This document shows positions 15,476 through 24,442 of a DNA stretch of 39,059 nt, one piece after another. The notes under the pieces were generated by a model, which was given only the letters and a program-made list of their open reading frames with translations, did not search any database and was not told the DNA's origin. Origin of the DNA: Candidatus Binatia bacterium (lineage in GTDB: Bacteria; Desulfobacterota; Binatia; UBA9968; JAJDTQ01); contig JAJEAI010000008.1 in NCBI GenBank assembly GCA_022824205.1, positions 1 through 39,059 on the forward strand, given 5' to 3'. Both the position numbers and the translations under genes were made by a program. Position 1 is the first letter of the stretch. Each line of letters opens with the position of its first letter.

Positions 15476-15497
15476 CGGCGCGCGGCGCGCTGGCAGG

Positions 15498-16352
15498 TCA
15501 GTTCGCCGTGGCGGTCTGTCCCTCGGGGGTGAGGACGCACACCGGCATCTCGTCGGCGTTGTGGGCGAAGCCGACGGCGCCGTAGCGGTCCACCAGGATG
15601 AGGCCCGCTTGGGCGCCGGTTTGCCGCTCCAACAACTCCAGGGCGCGCCGGGCCGCGGTGCTGGGAATCAGCCCCGAGGCCAGGAGGTCCACGGCGGTCT
15701 TGGCCAGCAAGACCTTGATGATGGCCTCGCCCTGGCCGGTGCACGAGGCGGCGCCGACGGCGTCGGCGTAGGTGCCGCAACCGATGAGCGGCGAGTCCCC
15801 GACACGGCCGGGGAGCTTTCCCAGGGTACCGCCGGTGGAGGTGCCGGCGGCGAGACGGCCGTGGGCGTCGAGGACGACGCAGCCCACCGTGCCGTGGACG
15901 GCGTTCCAGCGTTTGCGCTGCGCCTGGGTGATCAAGGTGTCCCCCGGCACCGGGTCGATGCCCGCCCGGCGCGCGAAGTCGCGGGCACCCTGGCCCGCCA
16001 GCATCAGGTGACGGCCGTCGTCGAGCACCTTCCGCGCCAACCGGATGGGGTTGCGGATGCCGGAAACCGCGGCCACGGCGCCGGCCTCGAGGGTGTCGCG
16101 CATGAGCGCCGCATCCATCTCCACCTCTCCGGCCGCGTTCAACGACGAACCGGTGCCGGCGTTGAACAGCGGATTGTCCTCGAGCACGGCCACGGTCTCT
16201 TCCACCGCCTCCAGCGCCGAGCGCCCGCGTCGCACTGCCGTCCAGCCGGTCCGGGCCGCCGCCAGGCAACCGGCAAGACGGTCGCCCCGCTCGGCGCCCG
16301 ACCCGCGCCCGGCGCCGCCGTGGACGATGATGGCCGGCTGGAACTTCACCAT
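15498..16352 (-). CDS. Isoaspartyl peptidase/L-asparaginase, Ntn hydrolase
   Basis: A 284-residue member of the plant-type asparaginase/isoaspartyl dipeptidase family. The precursor cleaves itself so that T155 (HGTVGCVVLD) becomes the N-terminal nucleophile. HGGAG (11-15), NPLFNAGTGSSLN (60-72) and TSTGG (171-175) line the substrate pocket. No signal peptide is seen. The ATG overlaps the stop of the upstream dipeptide epimerase by seven bases, so the two are translated together. Family members release Asp or Asn from isoaspartyl peptides. The coupling to a dipeptide epimerase suggests salvage of unusual dipeptides. The product ends shortly after PEGQTATAN. Confidence 0.93.
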   Translation of the reverse strand: MVKFQPAIIVHGGAGRGSGAERGDRLAGCLAAARTGWTAVRRGRSALEAVEETVAVLEDNPLFNAGTGSSLNAAGEVEMDAALMRDTLEAGAVAAVSGIRNPIRLARKVLDDGRHLMLAGQGARDFARRAGIDPVPGDTLITQAQRKRWNAVHGTVGCVVLDAHGRLAAGTSTGGTLGKLPGRVGDSPLIGCGTYADAVGAASCTGQGEAIIKVLLAKTAVDLLASGLIPSTAARRALELLERQTGAQAGLILVDRYGAVGFAHNADEMPVCVLTPEGQTATAN

Positions 16353-17419
16353 CCCGCCAACTCCCCGCCATGGCCAGCGCTGACGTGGCCCAGTTCGTAG
16401 CGCGGCCCGTCCGCGCTGTAACCGCCGCGCACCGGGTCCGCGGCCAGCAGCAGGGGCGTGTCGAGGTCGATCCAGTGGAAGGCGCCGGTGCCGGCCGCCA
16501 TGTGGACGCTGAAGCCCATGGCCAGGCGCGTCTCCACCATGCCGCCGATCATGAGCCCGAGCCCGGAGGCGCGGGCGATGGCGATGATCTCCAGCGCCTG
16601 GGCCACGCCGCACTTGGCGAGCTTGATGTTGAGCACCTGCGCGAGACCGTCGCGCGCGATGCGCGCCGCGTCCTCGGCGGAGCGGCAGGATTCGTCCGCC
16701 GCCACCGGCACGCACGCCTCCCGCGCCAGGCGCGCCTGGCCGTCCCGGTCCTCTCGCGGCACCGGTTGCTCCAGCAGGGCGGGCTCCAGCCCCAGCCGAC
16801 GCAACGTGCCCAGCACCGCCAGGGCCTGCCCGGCGTCGTAGCCTTCGTTGGCGTCGAGGATGAGACGGCACGCGGGATGACCCGCGCGGATGGCTCGAAC
16901 ACGCTCGATGTCCCCGTCGACGTCGCCCCCCACCTTGGTCTTCAGCGTGGTGAACCCGCGGGCGCGATATTCCGCGGCGAGCGCCTGGGCCTCCGCCGGC
17001 TCACAGATGGGAATGGTGATGTCCGTCTCCAGGGATGCCGACGCGCCGCCGAAGTACTCGAAGAGCGGAATGCCGTGGCTTCGCGCGAGAGCGTCGAAGA
17101 GCGCCATCTCCAGACCTGCCCGGACCGTGGGCGCGCCGGGCAGGGCGGCGGAGAGCGCGTCCAGGAGCGGGCGCCAGCGCAACGCCTCCCTGCCGGTCCA
17201 TTCCGCGCCGGCCCGGCGCGTTGCCGCCAGCGCCGTGGCCTGATCCTCCGGCGTGACCGTGGGCAGGGTCGGAATCTCACCCCATCCGCTCACGCCGCCG
17301 GCAAGGTCCAGCCGCACGGCCACGTTGGAGACCGTGTCCAGGCGCGCGCCGGAAATGGCGAACGGCGCCTTCAGCGCCACGTCCAGCGGACGCGCTTCGA
17401 TTCGAAGGATGCGTGGCAT
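16346..17419 (-). CDS. Dipeptide (L-Ala-D/L-Glu-type) epimerase, enolase superfamily
   Basis: A 357-residue enolase-superfamily enzyme of the muconate-lactonizing subgroup. Acid-base lysines K162 (KTKVG) and K268 (NIKLAKCG) are at the same numbers as in the B. subtilis Ala-Glu epimerase. Metal ligands are D189 (LDAN), E217 (LEQPV) and D242 (ADES). The ATG at 17419 was chosen over an in-frame start at 17503 because a strong promoter-like site at 17449-17477 lies between them. The dipeptide specificity (Ala-Glu or other) cannot be settled; the neighbouring Ntn peptidase supports dipeptide substrates, as in murein peptide recycling. Confidence 0.92.
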   Translation of the reverse strand: MPRILRIEARPLDVALKAPFAISGARLDTVSNVAVRLDLAGGVSGWGEIPTLPTVTPEDQATALAATRRAGAEWTGREALRWRPLLDALSAALPGAPTVRAGLEMALFDALARSHGIPLFEYFGGASASLETDITIPICEPAEAQALAAEYRARGFTTLKTKVGGDVDGDIERVRAIRAGHPACRLILDANEGYDAGQALAVLGTLRRLGLEPALLEQPVPREDRDGQARLAREACVPVAADESCRSAEDAARIARDGLAQVLNIKLAKCGVAQALEIIAIARASGLGLMIGGMVETRLAMGFSVHMAAGTGAFHWIDLDTPLLLAADPVRGGYSADGPRYELGHVSAGHGGELAGW

Positions 17420-17448
17420 GAGCAATTCAAGAAAAGCGGGCCGCAAAG

Positions 17449-17477
17449 ATCGTACAATTTGATGTCCAATCGTGCAA
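17449..17477 (-). promoter_or_regulatory. Strong sigma70-like promoter of the epimerase-peptidase pair
   Basis: On the minus strand, TTGCAC (17477-17472), a 17-base spacer and TACGAT (17454-17449). Transcription would start near 17442, about 23 bases before the ATG at 17419. The surrounding 60 bases are notably AT-rich. The rest of the 244-base divergent region (17420-17663) shows no further clear site. Confidence 0.55.
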
Positions 17478-17663
17478 ATTCGTTCGATAATCGTTGAAAC
17501 CACGGGGTCGGGTGCCGCGCCCGCCGGCGTGGCGTTCGACGATGATGCCCGCGCTCCCGTGGAATGCCCATCGCTTCATCACCCCGGATCTGTTACGTTG
17601 CCGAGCATCACAGAACGTGCGTCGCCGCCCGTGCTGACGCACGGCGGACCAAGGAGGACCCAC

Positions 17664-18461
17664 ATGATAACCGAGGTCGAGTTCGCTCCGGGCAAGAAGG
17701 GCTACCTGGCGAGACCGGCGGAAGGCGGCCGCCACCCCGCCGTGGTCCAGCTCCATGAGCGCTACGGGGTCGTCCGGCACACCACGGACATCGCCGAGCG
17801 ACTGGCGCGGAATGGCTACGTGGCCCTGGCGCCCGACATGTTCTCTCGGTTCACCGGCGACCGGGAAGCATTGGCGCGCGGCGACATCGGCGTCGGCATC
17901 CGGGACGACGAAGCGCTGACGGACCTGGACGAGTGCGTCCGCTACCTGCGCGGCCGCGACGACGTCGACGGCGGCCGCATCGCGGTGATGGGCGTGTGTC
18001 AGACCGGACGGCAGCCGCTGCTGGCGGCGGCCCGCCGGGACGACCTGCGCTGCGCGGTGGTGTTCTACGGCGGCATCTACCAGCGTGACTGGGAGCCCCA
18101 CGAGGAGCGCCCCGCCTCGGTGGCGGACTTCATCGAACGCTTGTCCTGCCCGGTGCTGGGGGTGTTCGGCGACAGCGACCACATCATCTCCGTGGATGAC
18201 GTGCGCCGTTTCCGGCGCGCCCTGGAGGACGCCTGGAAGACCTACAACATCCGCATCTTCCGGGACGCGCCCCATGGCTGGCTCAACGACACCATGCCGG
18301 GGCGCTACCGGCCGGAAGCGGCCGAGGATGCCTGGGCGCTGTTGCTCCGCTTCCTCGAACGGCACATGGGCGAAGAGTCCGGCGGGTCCCGCGTGGAATG
18401 GGAATTCGAGGGTGACGTCCCGGCCGTGTACGATTTCTCGAAGATGGTCCGGCTGGCCTGA
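17664..18461 (+). CDS. Dienelactone hydrolase family protein
   Basis: A 265-residue cytoplasmic alpha/beta hydrolase of the dienelactone hydrolase type. The nucleophile is Cys, C112 in GVCQTGRQ, followed by D172 (GDSDHI) and H204 (APHGW) at the right spacing. HERYG (31-35) matches the HEIFG segment that positions the Cys in this family. The elbow is unusual: GxCxTGRQ instead of the normal GxCxGG. A tail after residue 235 (SGGSRVEWEFEGDVPAVYDFSKMV) is extra. AAGGAGG precedes the ATG by seven bases. Substrates in this family range from dienelactones to other cyclic esters. Confidence 0.88.
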   Translation: MITEVEFAPGKKGYLARPAEGGRHPAVVQLHERYGVVRHTTDIAERLARNGYVALAPDMFSRFTGDREALARGDIGVGIRDDEALTDLDECVRYLRGRDDVDGGRIAVMGVCQTGRQPLLAAARRDDLRCAVVFYGGIYQRDWEPHEERPASVADFIERLSCPVLGVFGDSDHIISVDDVRRFRRALEDAWKTYNIRIFRDAPHGWLNDTMPGRYRPEAAEDAWALLLRFLERHMGEESGGSRVEWEFEGDVPAVYDFSKMVRLA

Positions 18462-18514
18462 TTTCAAAGACCTCGTTCCCCTTGGCTGACGCGGCCCTGC
18501 CGAGCGCGTCTTGT

Positions 18515-18543
18515 TTGGCTTCCCGGCGATTATTGCTTAGATT
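18515..18543 (+). promoter_or_regulatory. Possible promoter of the mlaC-to-spoT gene run
   Basis: TTGGCT (18515-18520), a 17-base spacer and TAGATT (18538-18543). Transcription would start near 18550, just before the mlaC-like ATG at 18561. The match is moderate, but no better site lies in the 99-base gap. Confidence 0.35.
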
Positions 18544-18560
18544 GTGTCAGTCAGGGTGTC

Positions 18561-19181
18561 ATGGAGCGGACATTTGCGGAAATGCGAGACGCACGCGTGA
18601 GCTCCGGACGCTCGTGGTTGTGCACGTTGCTGTTGGTGGCGTGTTGCCTGACGCCCGCTGCGTGGGCGGAGGAGGGTCCCAGGAGCGAGGTCGAGCAGGC
18701 GTTGCGCGCCGGTCTCGCGATCCTGGGTGACCCCGGCCTTCAAGAGGAGGCCAAGATCGAACGGGTCCGGGCGGTCTTTCTGCCGCTCTTCGACTTCCCC
18801 GAAATGGCCCGGCGTTCGCTGGGCTCGCACTGGCGTCGCCGTACGCCGGAGGAGCGGGAAGAGTTCACCCGGCTCTTCGGCGCGCTGTTGGAGAAGACCT
18901 ATACGAGCCGCATCGCCGCCTTCAGGACCCAGCGGGTGCATTTCACCGGCGAGGAGATCGACGGCCGCTACGCCCAGGTCGATACCCGCATCATGGACCG
19001 GGAGGGACGCAGGTTCGAGTTGGACTACCGCATGCACCGCGTGGAGGCCACCGGCAAGTGGCTCATCTATGACATCGTCATTCAGGACATCAGCCTGGTC
19101 AACAATTATCGCGCGCAGTTCAACCGCGTGATCAACCGGCGCTCTTACGAGAGCCTGGTGGCGAAGCTTCGCGCGCAGTAG
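18561..19181 (+). CDS. mlaC: MlaC-like periplasmic phospholipid-binding protein
   Basis: A 206-residue protein of the MlaC/Ttg2D family. The signal peptide ends near residue 36 (LLLVACCLTPAAWA/EE). The family core shows FDFPEMARRSLGSHWRRRTPEEREEFTRLFGALLEKTY, then VDTRI, DYRMHR and KWLIYDIVIQDISLVNNYRAQFNRVI. MlaC ferries phospholipids between the outer-membrane MlaA complex and the inner-membrane MlaFEDB transporter. None of those partners is adjacent, so here it is an orphan or a partner of a distant locus. An alternative ATG seven codons in gives a shorter signal peptide. Its presence supports a diderm organism. Confidence 0.92.
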   Translation: MERTFAEMRDARVSSGRSWLCTLLLVACCLTPAAWAEEGPRSEVEQALRAGLAILGDPGLQEEAKIERVRAVFLPLFDFPEMARRSLGSHWRRRTPEEREEFTRLFGALLEKTYTSRIAAFRTQRVHFTGEEIDGRYAQVDTRIMDREGRRFELDYRMHRVEATGKWLIYDIVIQDISLVNNYRAQFNRVINRRSYESLVAKLRAQ

Positions 19182-19231
19182 AGCCGAGGTTGCCGGTTTG
19201 CCCCCGGCTACACCGGTTGCACCGAGGACAA

Positions 19232-19969
19232 ATGCAGGAAATGTCGGTCCCGGCCGTTCCCAGGAAAGCCTCCACGCTCGTGCTCGTGCGTCCGGCGCAA
19301 GCCGGCGCGTTCGAGATATTCATGACCAGGCGGCCCCGGGAAATGCGTTTCCTCGGGGGCTTCTTCGTCTTTCCCGGAGGCGCCGTCAAGGGGGCGGATG
19401 CTTCGCCGGCCATGCTGGATCGGTGTCGCGGGCTCTCGCCCGCGGACGCCCGCGCGCGGCTTGGGGACGACCTGAGCGCCGCGGACGCCATGGGCCATTG
19501 GGTGGCGGCCATACGCGAGCTTTACGAGGAGGTGGGGGTACTCCTGTGCGTGGCGCGGGAGAACGGCGCGGCCGTCGACCCGGAAGCCTGGGAACGCGTG
19601 ATGGCAAGGCGCACGGCGCTGCTGGGCCGTGAAGTGAGTTTCCCGGAACTGCTGGCGTCCGAAGACCTTTGCTGCGACGTTGGCAAGCTGGTGTATTTCT
19701 ACCACCGCACGACGCCGGAGCGGTATGCCATGCGCTTCGACACGCGCTTTTTCCTGGCCGCCCTGCCGGCGGGACAGACGCCACTGGAGGTATCGGAAGA
19801 GGTGACGGAGAGCCTTTGGATTACCCCGGCAGAGGGGCTGCAACGGGCCGAGAGGGGGCGCATGGCCATCATCCCGCCGACCTTGGCGACCCTGCGCACG
19901 CTGGCCGAGCTGGGCACGTGGGACGCGCTTTGCCGGGACTTTTCCCTGCCGCTGCCCGGAAATGCATGA
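19232..19969 (+). CDS. Nudix hydrolase, NUDT19-like with split Nudix box
   Basis: A 245-residue Nudix protein. The normal 23-residue Nudix box is interrupted. GGFFVFPGGAVKGAD opens it, and about 40 residues later AAIRELYEEVGVLL supplies the RExxEE metal-binding helix. This large insertion is characteristic of the NUDT19/RP2 subgroup, some of which cleave CoA derivatives. The start was placed at the ATG preceded by GAGGAC rather than the upstream in-frame ATG without ribosome site. It lies between mlaC and a ThDP enzyme with short gaps, so co-transcription is likely. CoA hydrolysis is a family-based guess. Confidence 0.85.
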   Translation: MQEMSVPAVPRKASTLVLVRPAQAGAFEIFMTRRPREMRFLGGFFVFPGGAVKGADASPAMLDRCRGLSPADARARLGDDLSAADAMGHWVAAIRELYEEVGVLLCVARENGAAVDPEAWERVMARRTALLGREVSFPELLASEDLCCDVGKLVYFYHRTTPERYAMRFDTRFFLAALPAGQTPLEVSEEVTESLWITPAEGLQRAERGRMAIIPPTLATLRTLAELGTWDALCRDFSLPLPGNA

Positions 19970-20006
19970 ACCTGCCCGGAAGGGCTGGAGGGGAGCAGTC
20001 GATACC

Positions 20007-21653
20007 ATGAGAACGGTGGACGTAATCGCTCGGATCCTGAAGCGCGAGGGAGTGCGCTACCTGAGCGCCTTTCCCACCTCGACCCTGATCGAAGCGGCGG
20101 CCGCGGCCGGCATCCGGCCGGTCATCTGCCGCCAGGAGCGGGTGGGAGTGGGGATCGCGGACGGATACAGCCGGGTGAACAACGGCACGCCGCCAGGGGT
20201 GTTCGCCATGCAGTTCGGACCCGGGGCGGAGAACGCCTACGCGGGGGTGGCCACGGCCTTCTCGGACGCGGTGCCGATGCTGCTGCTGCCCCTGGGGCAC
20301 ACGCGTGAACGGGACGGCGTCTTTCCCCAGTTCAGCTCCCTCAGGAACTATGCGCCGGTGACCAAGTTCGTCGAGCAGGTCACCACGGCGGACCGGGTCG
20401 TCGACACCATGAGGCGGGCGTTCGCGCGGCTCAAGATGGGGCGTCCCGGCCCGGTGATGGTGGAACTCCCCGCGGACGTGGCCGGGGAGGAACTCGACGC
20501 CTCGGTGGTGGAGCGCTATCGCCCGGTGAAGGCGGCGGTGTCGCAGGCGGATCCGCGCGACGTCACGGCGGCGGTGGCGGCGCTGCTGGAAGCGCGGGCC
20601 CCGGTGATACTGGCCGGCCAAGGGGTGCTCTACGCCGAGGCCGCGCCCGAGCTGCTGGAGTTGGCGGAGCTTACCGGCGTGCCCGTGGTCACTACCATGG
20701 GCGGCAAGAGCGCGTTTCCCGAGTCCCACCCGCTGGCGCTGGGCAGCGCGTCCGGCGTCATGAACCTGCCGGTGTACCACTTCCTCAATCAGGCCGACGT
20801 GGTTCTGGCGGCGGGCACGAGCCTCACCCGGCATCCCATGACCACGCCCATCCCGGCGGACAAGACCTTCATACAGGTCACCGACGATCCCATCGACGTG
20901 GGCAAGAACTACGACGTCGAGTACCCGGTCATCGGCGACGCGCGGCTCGTGCTGCGCCAGTTCGTCGAGGCGGCCGAGGACCTGCTGAACGGGCGCTCCA
21001 GGGAGGACCGTTCCCCCGCCGGCGCCATTGCCGAGCTGCGCGCCGCGTGGCTCGCGGAATGGGACGCGAAGCTCGCCTCCGACGAGGTGCCCATCAACCC
21101 GTACCGGGTCATCGCCGAATTCATGAAGGCGGTGGACCCGGCGGAGGCCATCGTCACCCACGATTCCGGCAGTCCGCGGGACCAGATCATGCCCTTCTAC
21201 CGCTCGGCCGGGCCGCGCTCGTACCTCGGCTGGGGCAAGTCCCACGGCCTGGGCACCGGCCTCGGATTGAACCTCGGCGCCAAGCTGGCGGCGCCGGACA
21301 AGTTCGTGGTGAACTTCATGGGCGACGCCGCGTTCGGCATGACCGGGCTCGACTTCGAGACCGCGGTGCGCTCCAACCTGCCGATCCTGACCATCGTGCT
21401 CAACAACTCCACCATGGCGGTGGAGACGCGCCACATGACGGTGTCGCACGAGCGCTACGGCAGCCGCGACCTGGGCGGGAACTACGCGGACATGGCCCGC
21501 GCCATGGGCGGATGGGCCGAGCGCGTGGAGGCCCCGACCGAGGTCGGCCCCGCCATCGTGCGCGCCCGGCGCGCCACCGAGGAGGGCAGGGCGGCACTGT
21601 TGGAGTTCATCACCAGCGCCGAAATCGAATATTCCCACAAGGGCGCCTTCTAG
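20007..21653 (+). CDS. Thiamine-diphosphate-dependent enzyme, acetolactate-synthase-like
   Basis: A 548-residue three-domain ThDP enzyme. The N-terminal pyrimidine-binding domain has the catalytic E44 (RQERVGVGIADGYSR). The central domain has PVILAGQGVLYAEA. The C-terminal pyrophosphate-binding domain has GDAAFGMTGLDFET...LNN, the GDG-to-NN motif with Ala in the third position, similar to the GDSAFG of oxalyl-CoA decarboxylases. The start follows GGAGGGGAG. No small regulatory subunit (ilvH) is adjacent, so this is unlikely to be the biosynthetic acetolactate synthase; decarboxylation of a 2-oxo acid or a CoA derivative is more plausible. The Nudix and UPF0182 genes flank it. Confidence 0.88.
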   Translation: MRTVDVIARILKREGVRYLSAFPTSTLIEAAAAAGIRPVICRQERVGVGIADGYSRVNNGTPPGVFAMQFGPGAENAYAGVATAFSDAVPMLLLPLGHTRERDGVFPQFSSLRNYAPVTKFVEQVTTADRVVDTMRRAFARLKMGRPGPVMVELPADVAGEELDASVVERYRPVKAAVSQADPRDVTAAVAALLEARAPVILAGQGVLYAEAAPELLELAELTGVPVVTTMGGKSAFPESHPLALGSASGVMNLPVYHFLNQADVVLAAGTSLTRHPMTTPIPADKTFIQVTDDPIDVGKNYDVEYPVIGDARLVLRQFVEAAEDLLNGRSREDRSPAGAIAELRAAWLAEWDAKLASDEVPINPYRVIAEFMKAVDPAEAIVTHDSGSPRDQIMPFYRSAGPRSYLGWGKSHGLGTGLGLNLGAKLAAPDKFVVNFMGDAAFGMTGLDFETAVRSNLPILTIVLNNSTMAVETRHMTVSHERYGSRDLGGNYADMARAMGGWAERVEAPTEVGPAIVRARRATEEGRAALLEFITSAEIEYSHKGAF

Positions 21654-21688
21654 GCCGCGCCGGCGGCGGGAGGCGTCGAGAGGATTCC

Positions 21689-24379
21689 ATGCGAAGATCC
21701 ATTGGCTTGATCGCGCTGGGCGCGTTTATCCTGTTCTCGCTCGTGGGCGAGGCCGTCTATCTCTACACGGATTTTCTGTGGTTCCGTGAGATCGGCTATT
21801 CCGGGGTGTTCACCAAGACGCTGTGGATCAAGGTGCTGCTGGGGGTGATCTCCGGGGTCCTGTTCTTCGCGCTCTTCTATTTCAACATCAAGCTCGCGGC
21901 GCGCCGGCGCGAAGGGGTGGTGCCGCTCCAGACCAGCAACCCCGAGGTGCCGGGTTTCGAGGAGCTGGATCCGCTCATCCGCCGGCTGCTCTTGCCGGTG
22001 GCGCTGGTTCTGGGTTTCCTGGCCGCGCCCCAGGCGGCCATGCACTGGGAGTCCGTGCTGCTCTACTTCAACGGGCTTCCCTTCGGCATGCAGGACCCGC
22101 TCCTGGGCGAGGATCTCGGCTTCTACCTGTTTCAGCTTCCGGCCCTGGACGCCCTCTACCGCTGGTTTCTGGTGGCCCTGGGCGTGATCCTGGTGGCCAC
22201 GGCCTTCGTCTATCTGCTTTACGGCGGAGTCCAGTACTCCGAGAACGGCCTGTCGGTGCACCGCGTCGCCAAGATGCACCTGTCGGTGCTGCTGGCCCTG
22301 GTGTTGCTGGTCCAGTGCGGCGGCTACCTGCTCGACGCCTACAAGCTTCTCTATTCGCACAACGGCGTGGTGTTCGGCGCCGGCTACACCGACATCCACG
22401 CCCGCCTGCCGGCGCTGCGCGTGCTCGCGGTGGTGGCGGCGCTGGTGTCGGTGCTGGTCCTGGTGCAGATGCGCCGGCCGGGCTTGCGAATCCTGTTCAT
22501 CGGCCTCGGCGCCCTGGCGGCGGTGCACGCCGTGGGGATGTACGCGTATCCGTCCTTCCTGCAGCAGTTCCACGTGGTCCCCAACGAGCTGGTGGCGGAA
22601 ACGCCCTACATCGAACGCAACATCCGCTCCACCCGGCATGCCTACGGCCTCGACCGGGTGGAGGCGCAGGAGTTCCCGGTGAACGAGGTGTTGACGGCGG
22701 ACGACCTGAAGGAGAACGACGCCACCGTCAAGAACATCCGCCTGTGGAACTACCAGCCGCTCTTGTCCACCTATGCGCAGTTGCAGCAGATCCGCACCTA
22801 CTACGAGTTCGTGGACGTGGACAACGACCGCTACAAGATCGACGGCCAGTACCGCCAGGTGATGCTGTCGGCGCGCGAGCTGTCCCACGAGCAGCTCCCG
22901 AGCCGCATCTGGATCAACGAGCACCTGGTGTACACCCACGGTTACGGCGTGGTGTTCAGCCCGGTGAACCAGATCAGCCAGGAGGGGTTGCCCGAGTTCT
23001 TCGTCAAGAACATCCCGCCGGTATCCGACGGCTTCATCAAATTGACGCGGCCGGAGATATACTTCGGCGAGGTGGCCAACGACTACGTGTTCGTCAAGAC
23101 GCGGGCGCGCGAACTGGACTACCCGGCGGGCGACCAGAACGTCTACACCACCTACGAGGGCGAGGGCGGGGTGCCGTTGCGCTCGTTCTGGCGCAAGCTC
23201 CTCTTCTCGGCGCGTTTCGCGACCTTGCGGATCTCCCTGTCCAACGACCTGACGCCGGAGAGCCGTATCCTTTACTACCGCAAGATCCAGGACCGGGTGC
23301 GGAAGCTGGCGCCCTTCCTCGATTTTGACGAGGACCCCTACCTGGTGGCGACGCCGGAGGGGCGGCTTTTCTGGATCGTCGACGGCTACACCACCTCCGA
23401 CCGCTATCCCTACTCCGAGCCTACCGAAGGCATCGGCAACTACATGCGCAACTCCGTGAAGGCCGTGGTGGACACGTACAACGGCACCGTGGACTTCTAC
23501 ATCGCCGACGCGGACGATCCCGTGGTGCGGGCCTATGCCAGCGGGTTCCCGGGGCTGTTCAAGTCCATGGAGACCATGCCCGACGCGCTGCGCACCCACG
23601 TCCGCTATCCGCAGGACTTCTTCAAGGTACAGGCGCAGATGTACGCCACCTACCACATGCAGGACCCGCAGGTCTTCTACAACAAGGAGGACCTCCTGAG
23701 CATCCCCGCCCGCACGGTGGACGAGCAAGAGAGCCAGATGGAGCCGTACTACACCATCATGCGCCTGCCGGGCGAGGAGAACGAAGAGTTCGTGCTGCTC
23801 CTGCCCTTCACCCCCAACAACCGCGACAACATGCGCGCGTGGCTGGCGGCGCGTAGCGACGGCACCCACTACGGCAAGCTCCTGGCCCTCAACTTCCCCA
23901 AGGCCCGGCTGGTGTACGGCCCCAAGCAGGTCGACGCCCGCATCGACCAGGACGCCTTCATCTCGCAGCAGTTGAGCCTGTGGGGCCAGCGCGGCTCCCA
24001 GGTCATCCGCGGCAGCCTGCTGGCGATTCCCATCCAGGACTCGCTGCTGTACGTGCAGTCGCTGTACCTGGCGGCGGAGCAGGGATCGTTGCCCGAGCTC
24101 AAGCGGGTGGTGGCGGTGTTCGGCAACCGCATCGCCATGCGCGAGAACCTGGAGGACGCCCTGCGCGAGCTGTTCGGTTCCACGGTGACGGTGGACGGCG
24201 CGACCCCCGCGCCGGCGGTCACCCCGGCCGTGGCAACGGAGGAGGGCGGTGGTCCGGAGGCCCAGGCACTGGAGCATTACCGGCGCTCGATGGAACGCCT
24301 TCGCGCCGGCGACTGGGCCGGCTTCGGCGACGCGCTGCGTCAGCTCGAGCGGTCGCTCCAGGCCATGCAAACGCCGTAA
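21689..24379 (+). CDS. UPF0182 family membrane protein
   Basis: An 896-residue protein of family UPF0182. About seven membrane segments occupy residues 1-300 (for example IGLIALGAFILFSLVGEAVYLY at the start). A large soluble domain follows, with conserved-looking blocks IERNIRSTRHAYGLD, IWINEHLVYTHGYGVV, ILYYRKIQDRV and QDFFKVQAQMYATYHM. The protein ends in a low-complexity linker (PAPAVTPAVATEEGG) and a short helical tail (EHYRRSMERLRAGDWAGF) as in other members. Its function is unknown. Topology suggests an envelope protein with a large extracytoplasmic domain. AGAGGA precedes the ATG. It ends 63 bases before yicC. Confidence 0.95.
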   Translation: MRRSIGLIALGAFILFSLVGEAVYLYTDFLWFREIGYSGVFTKTLWIKVLLGVISGVLFFALFYFNIKLAARRREGVVPLQTSNPEVPGFEELDPLIRRLLLPVALVLGFLAAPQAAMHWESVLLYFNGLPFGMQDPLLGEDLGFYLFQLPALDALYRWFLVALGVILVATAFVYLLYGGVQYSENGLSVHRVAKMHLSVLLALVLLVQCGGYLLDAYKLLYSHNGVVFGAGYTDIHARLPALRVLAVVAALVSVLVLVQMRRPGLRILFIGLGALAAVHAVGMYAYPSFLQQFHVVPNELVAETPYIERNIRSTRHAYGLDRVEAQEFPVNEVLTADDLKENDATVKNIRLWNYQPLLSTYAQLQQIRTYYEFVDVDNDRYKIDGQYRQVMLSARELSHEQLPSRIWINEHLVYTHGYGVVFSPVNQISQEGLPEFFVKNIPPVSDGFIKLTRPEIYFGEVANDYVFVKTRARELDYPAGDQNVYTTYEGEGGVPLRSFWRKLLFSARFATLRISLSNDLTPESRILYYRKIQDRVRKLAPFLDFDEDPYLVATPEGRLFWIVDGYTTSDRYPYSEPTEGIGNYMRNSVKAVVDTYNGTVDFYIADADDPVVRAYASGFPGLFKSMETMPDALRTHVRYPQDFFKVQAQMYATYHMQDPQVFYNKEDLLSIPARTVDEQESQMEPYYTIMRLPGEENEEFVLLLPFTPNNRDNMRAWLAARSDGTHYGKLLALNFPKARLVYGPKQVDARIDQDAFISQQLSLWGQRGSQVIRGSLLAIPIQDSLLYVQSLYLAAEQGSLPELKRVVAVFGNRIAMRENLEDALRELFGSTVTVDGATPAPAVTPAVATEEGGGPEAQALEHYRRSMERLRAGDWAGFGDALRQLERSLQAMQTP

Positions 24380-24442
24380 CCGGGGCTTGGCGTTGCCACC
24401 CGTGGAAGCGAGGCGGTTGCGGGCCGCGATACGAGAGGACGT

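Noticed and set aside
17420..17503. Longer N-terminus of the dipeptide epimerase
   Set aside because: The extension crosses the promoter at 17449-17477 and shows no similarity to the enolase-superfamily N-terminus.
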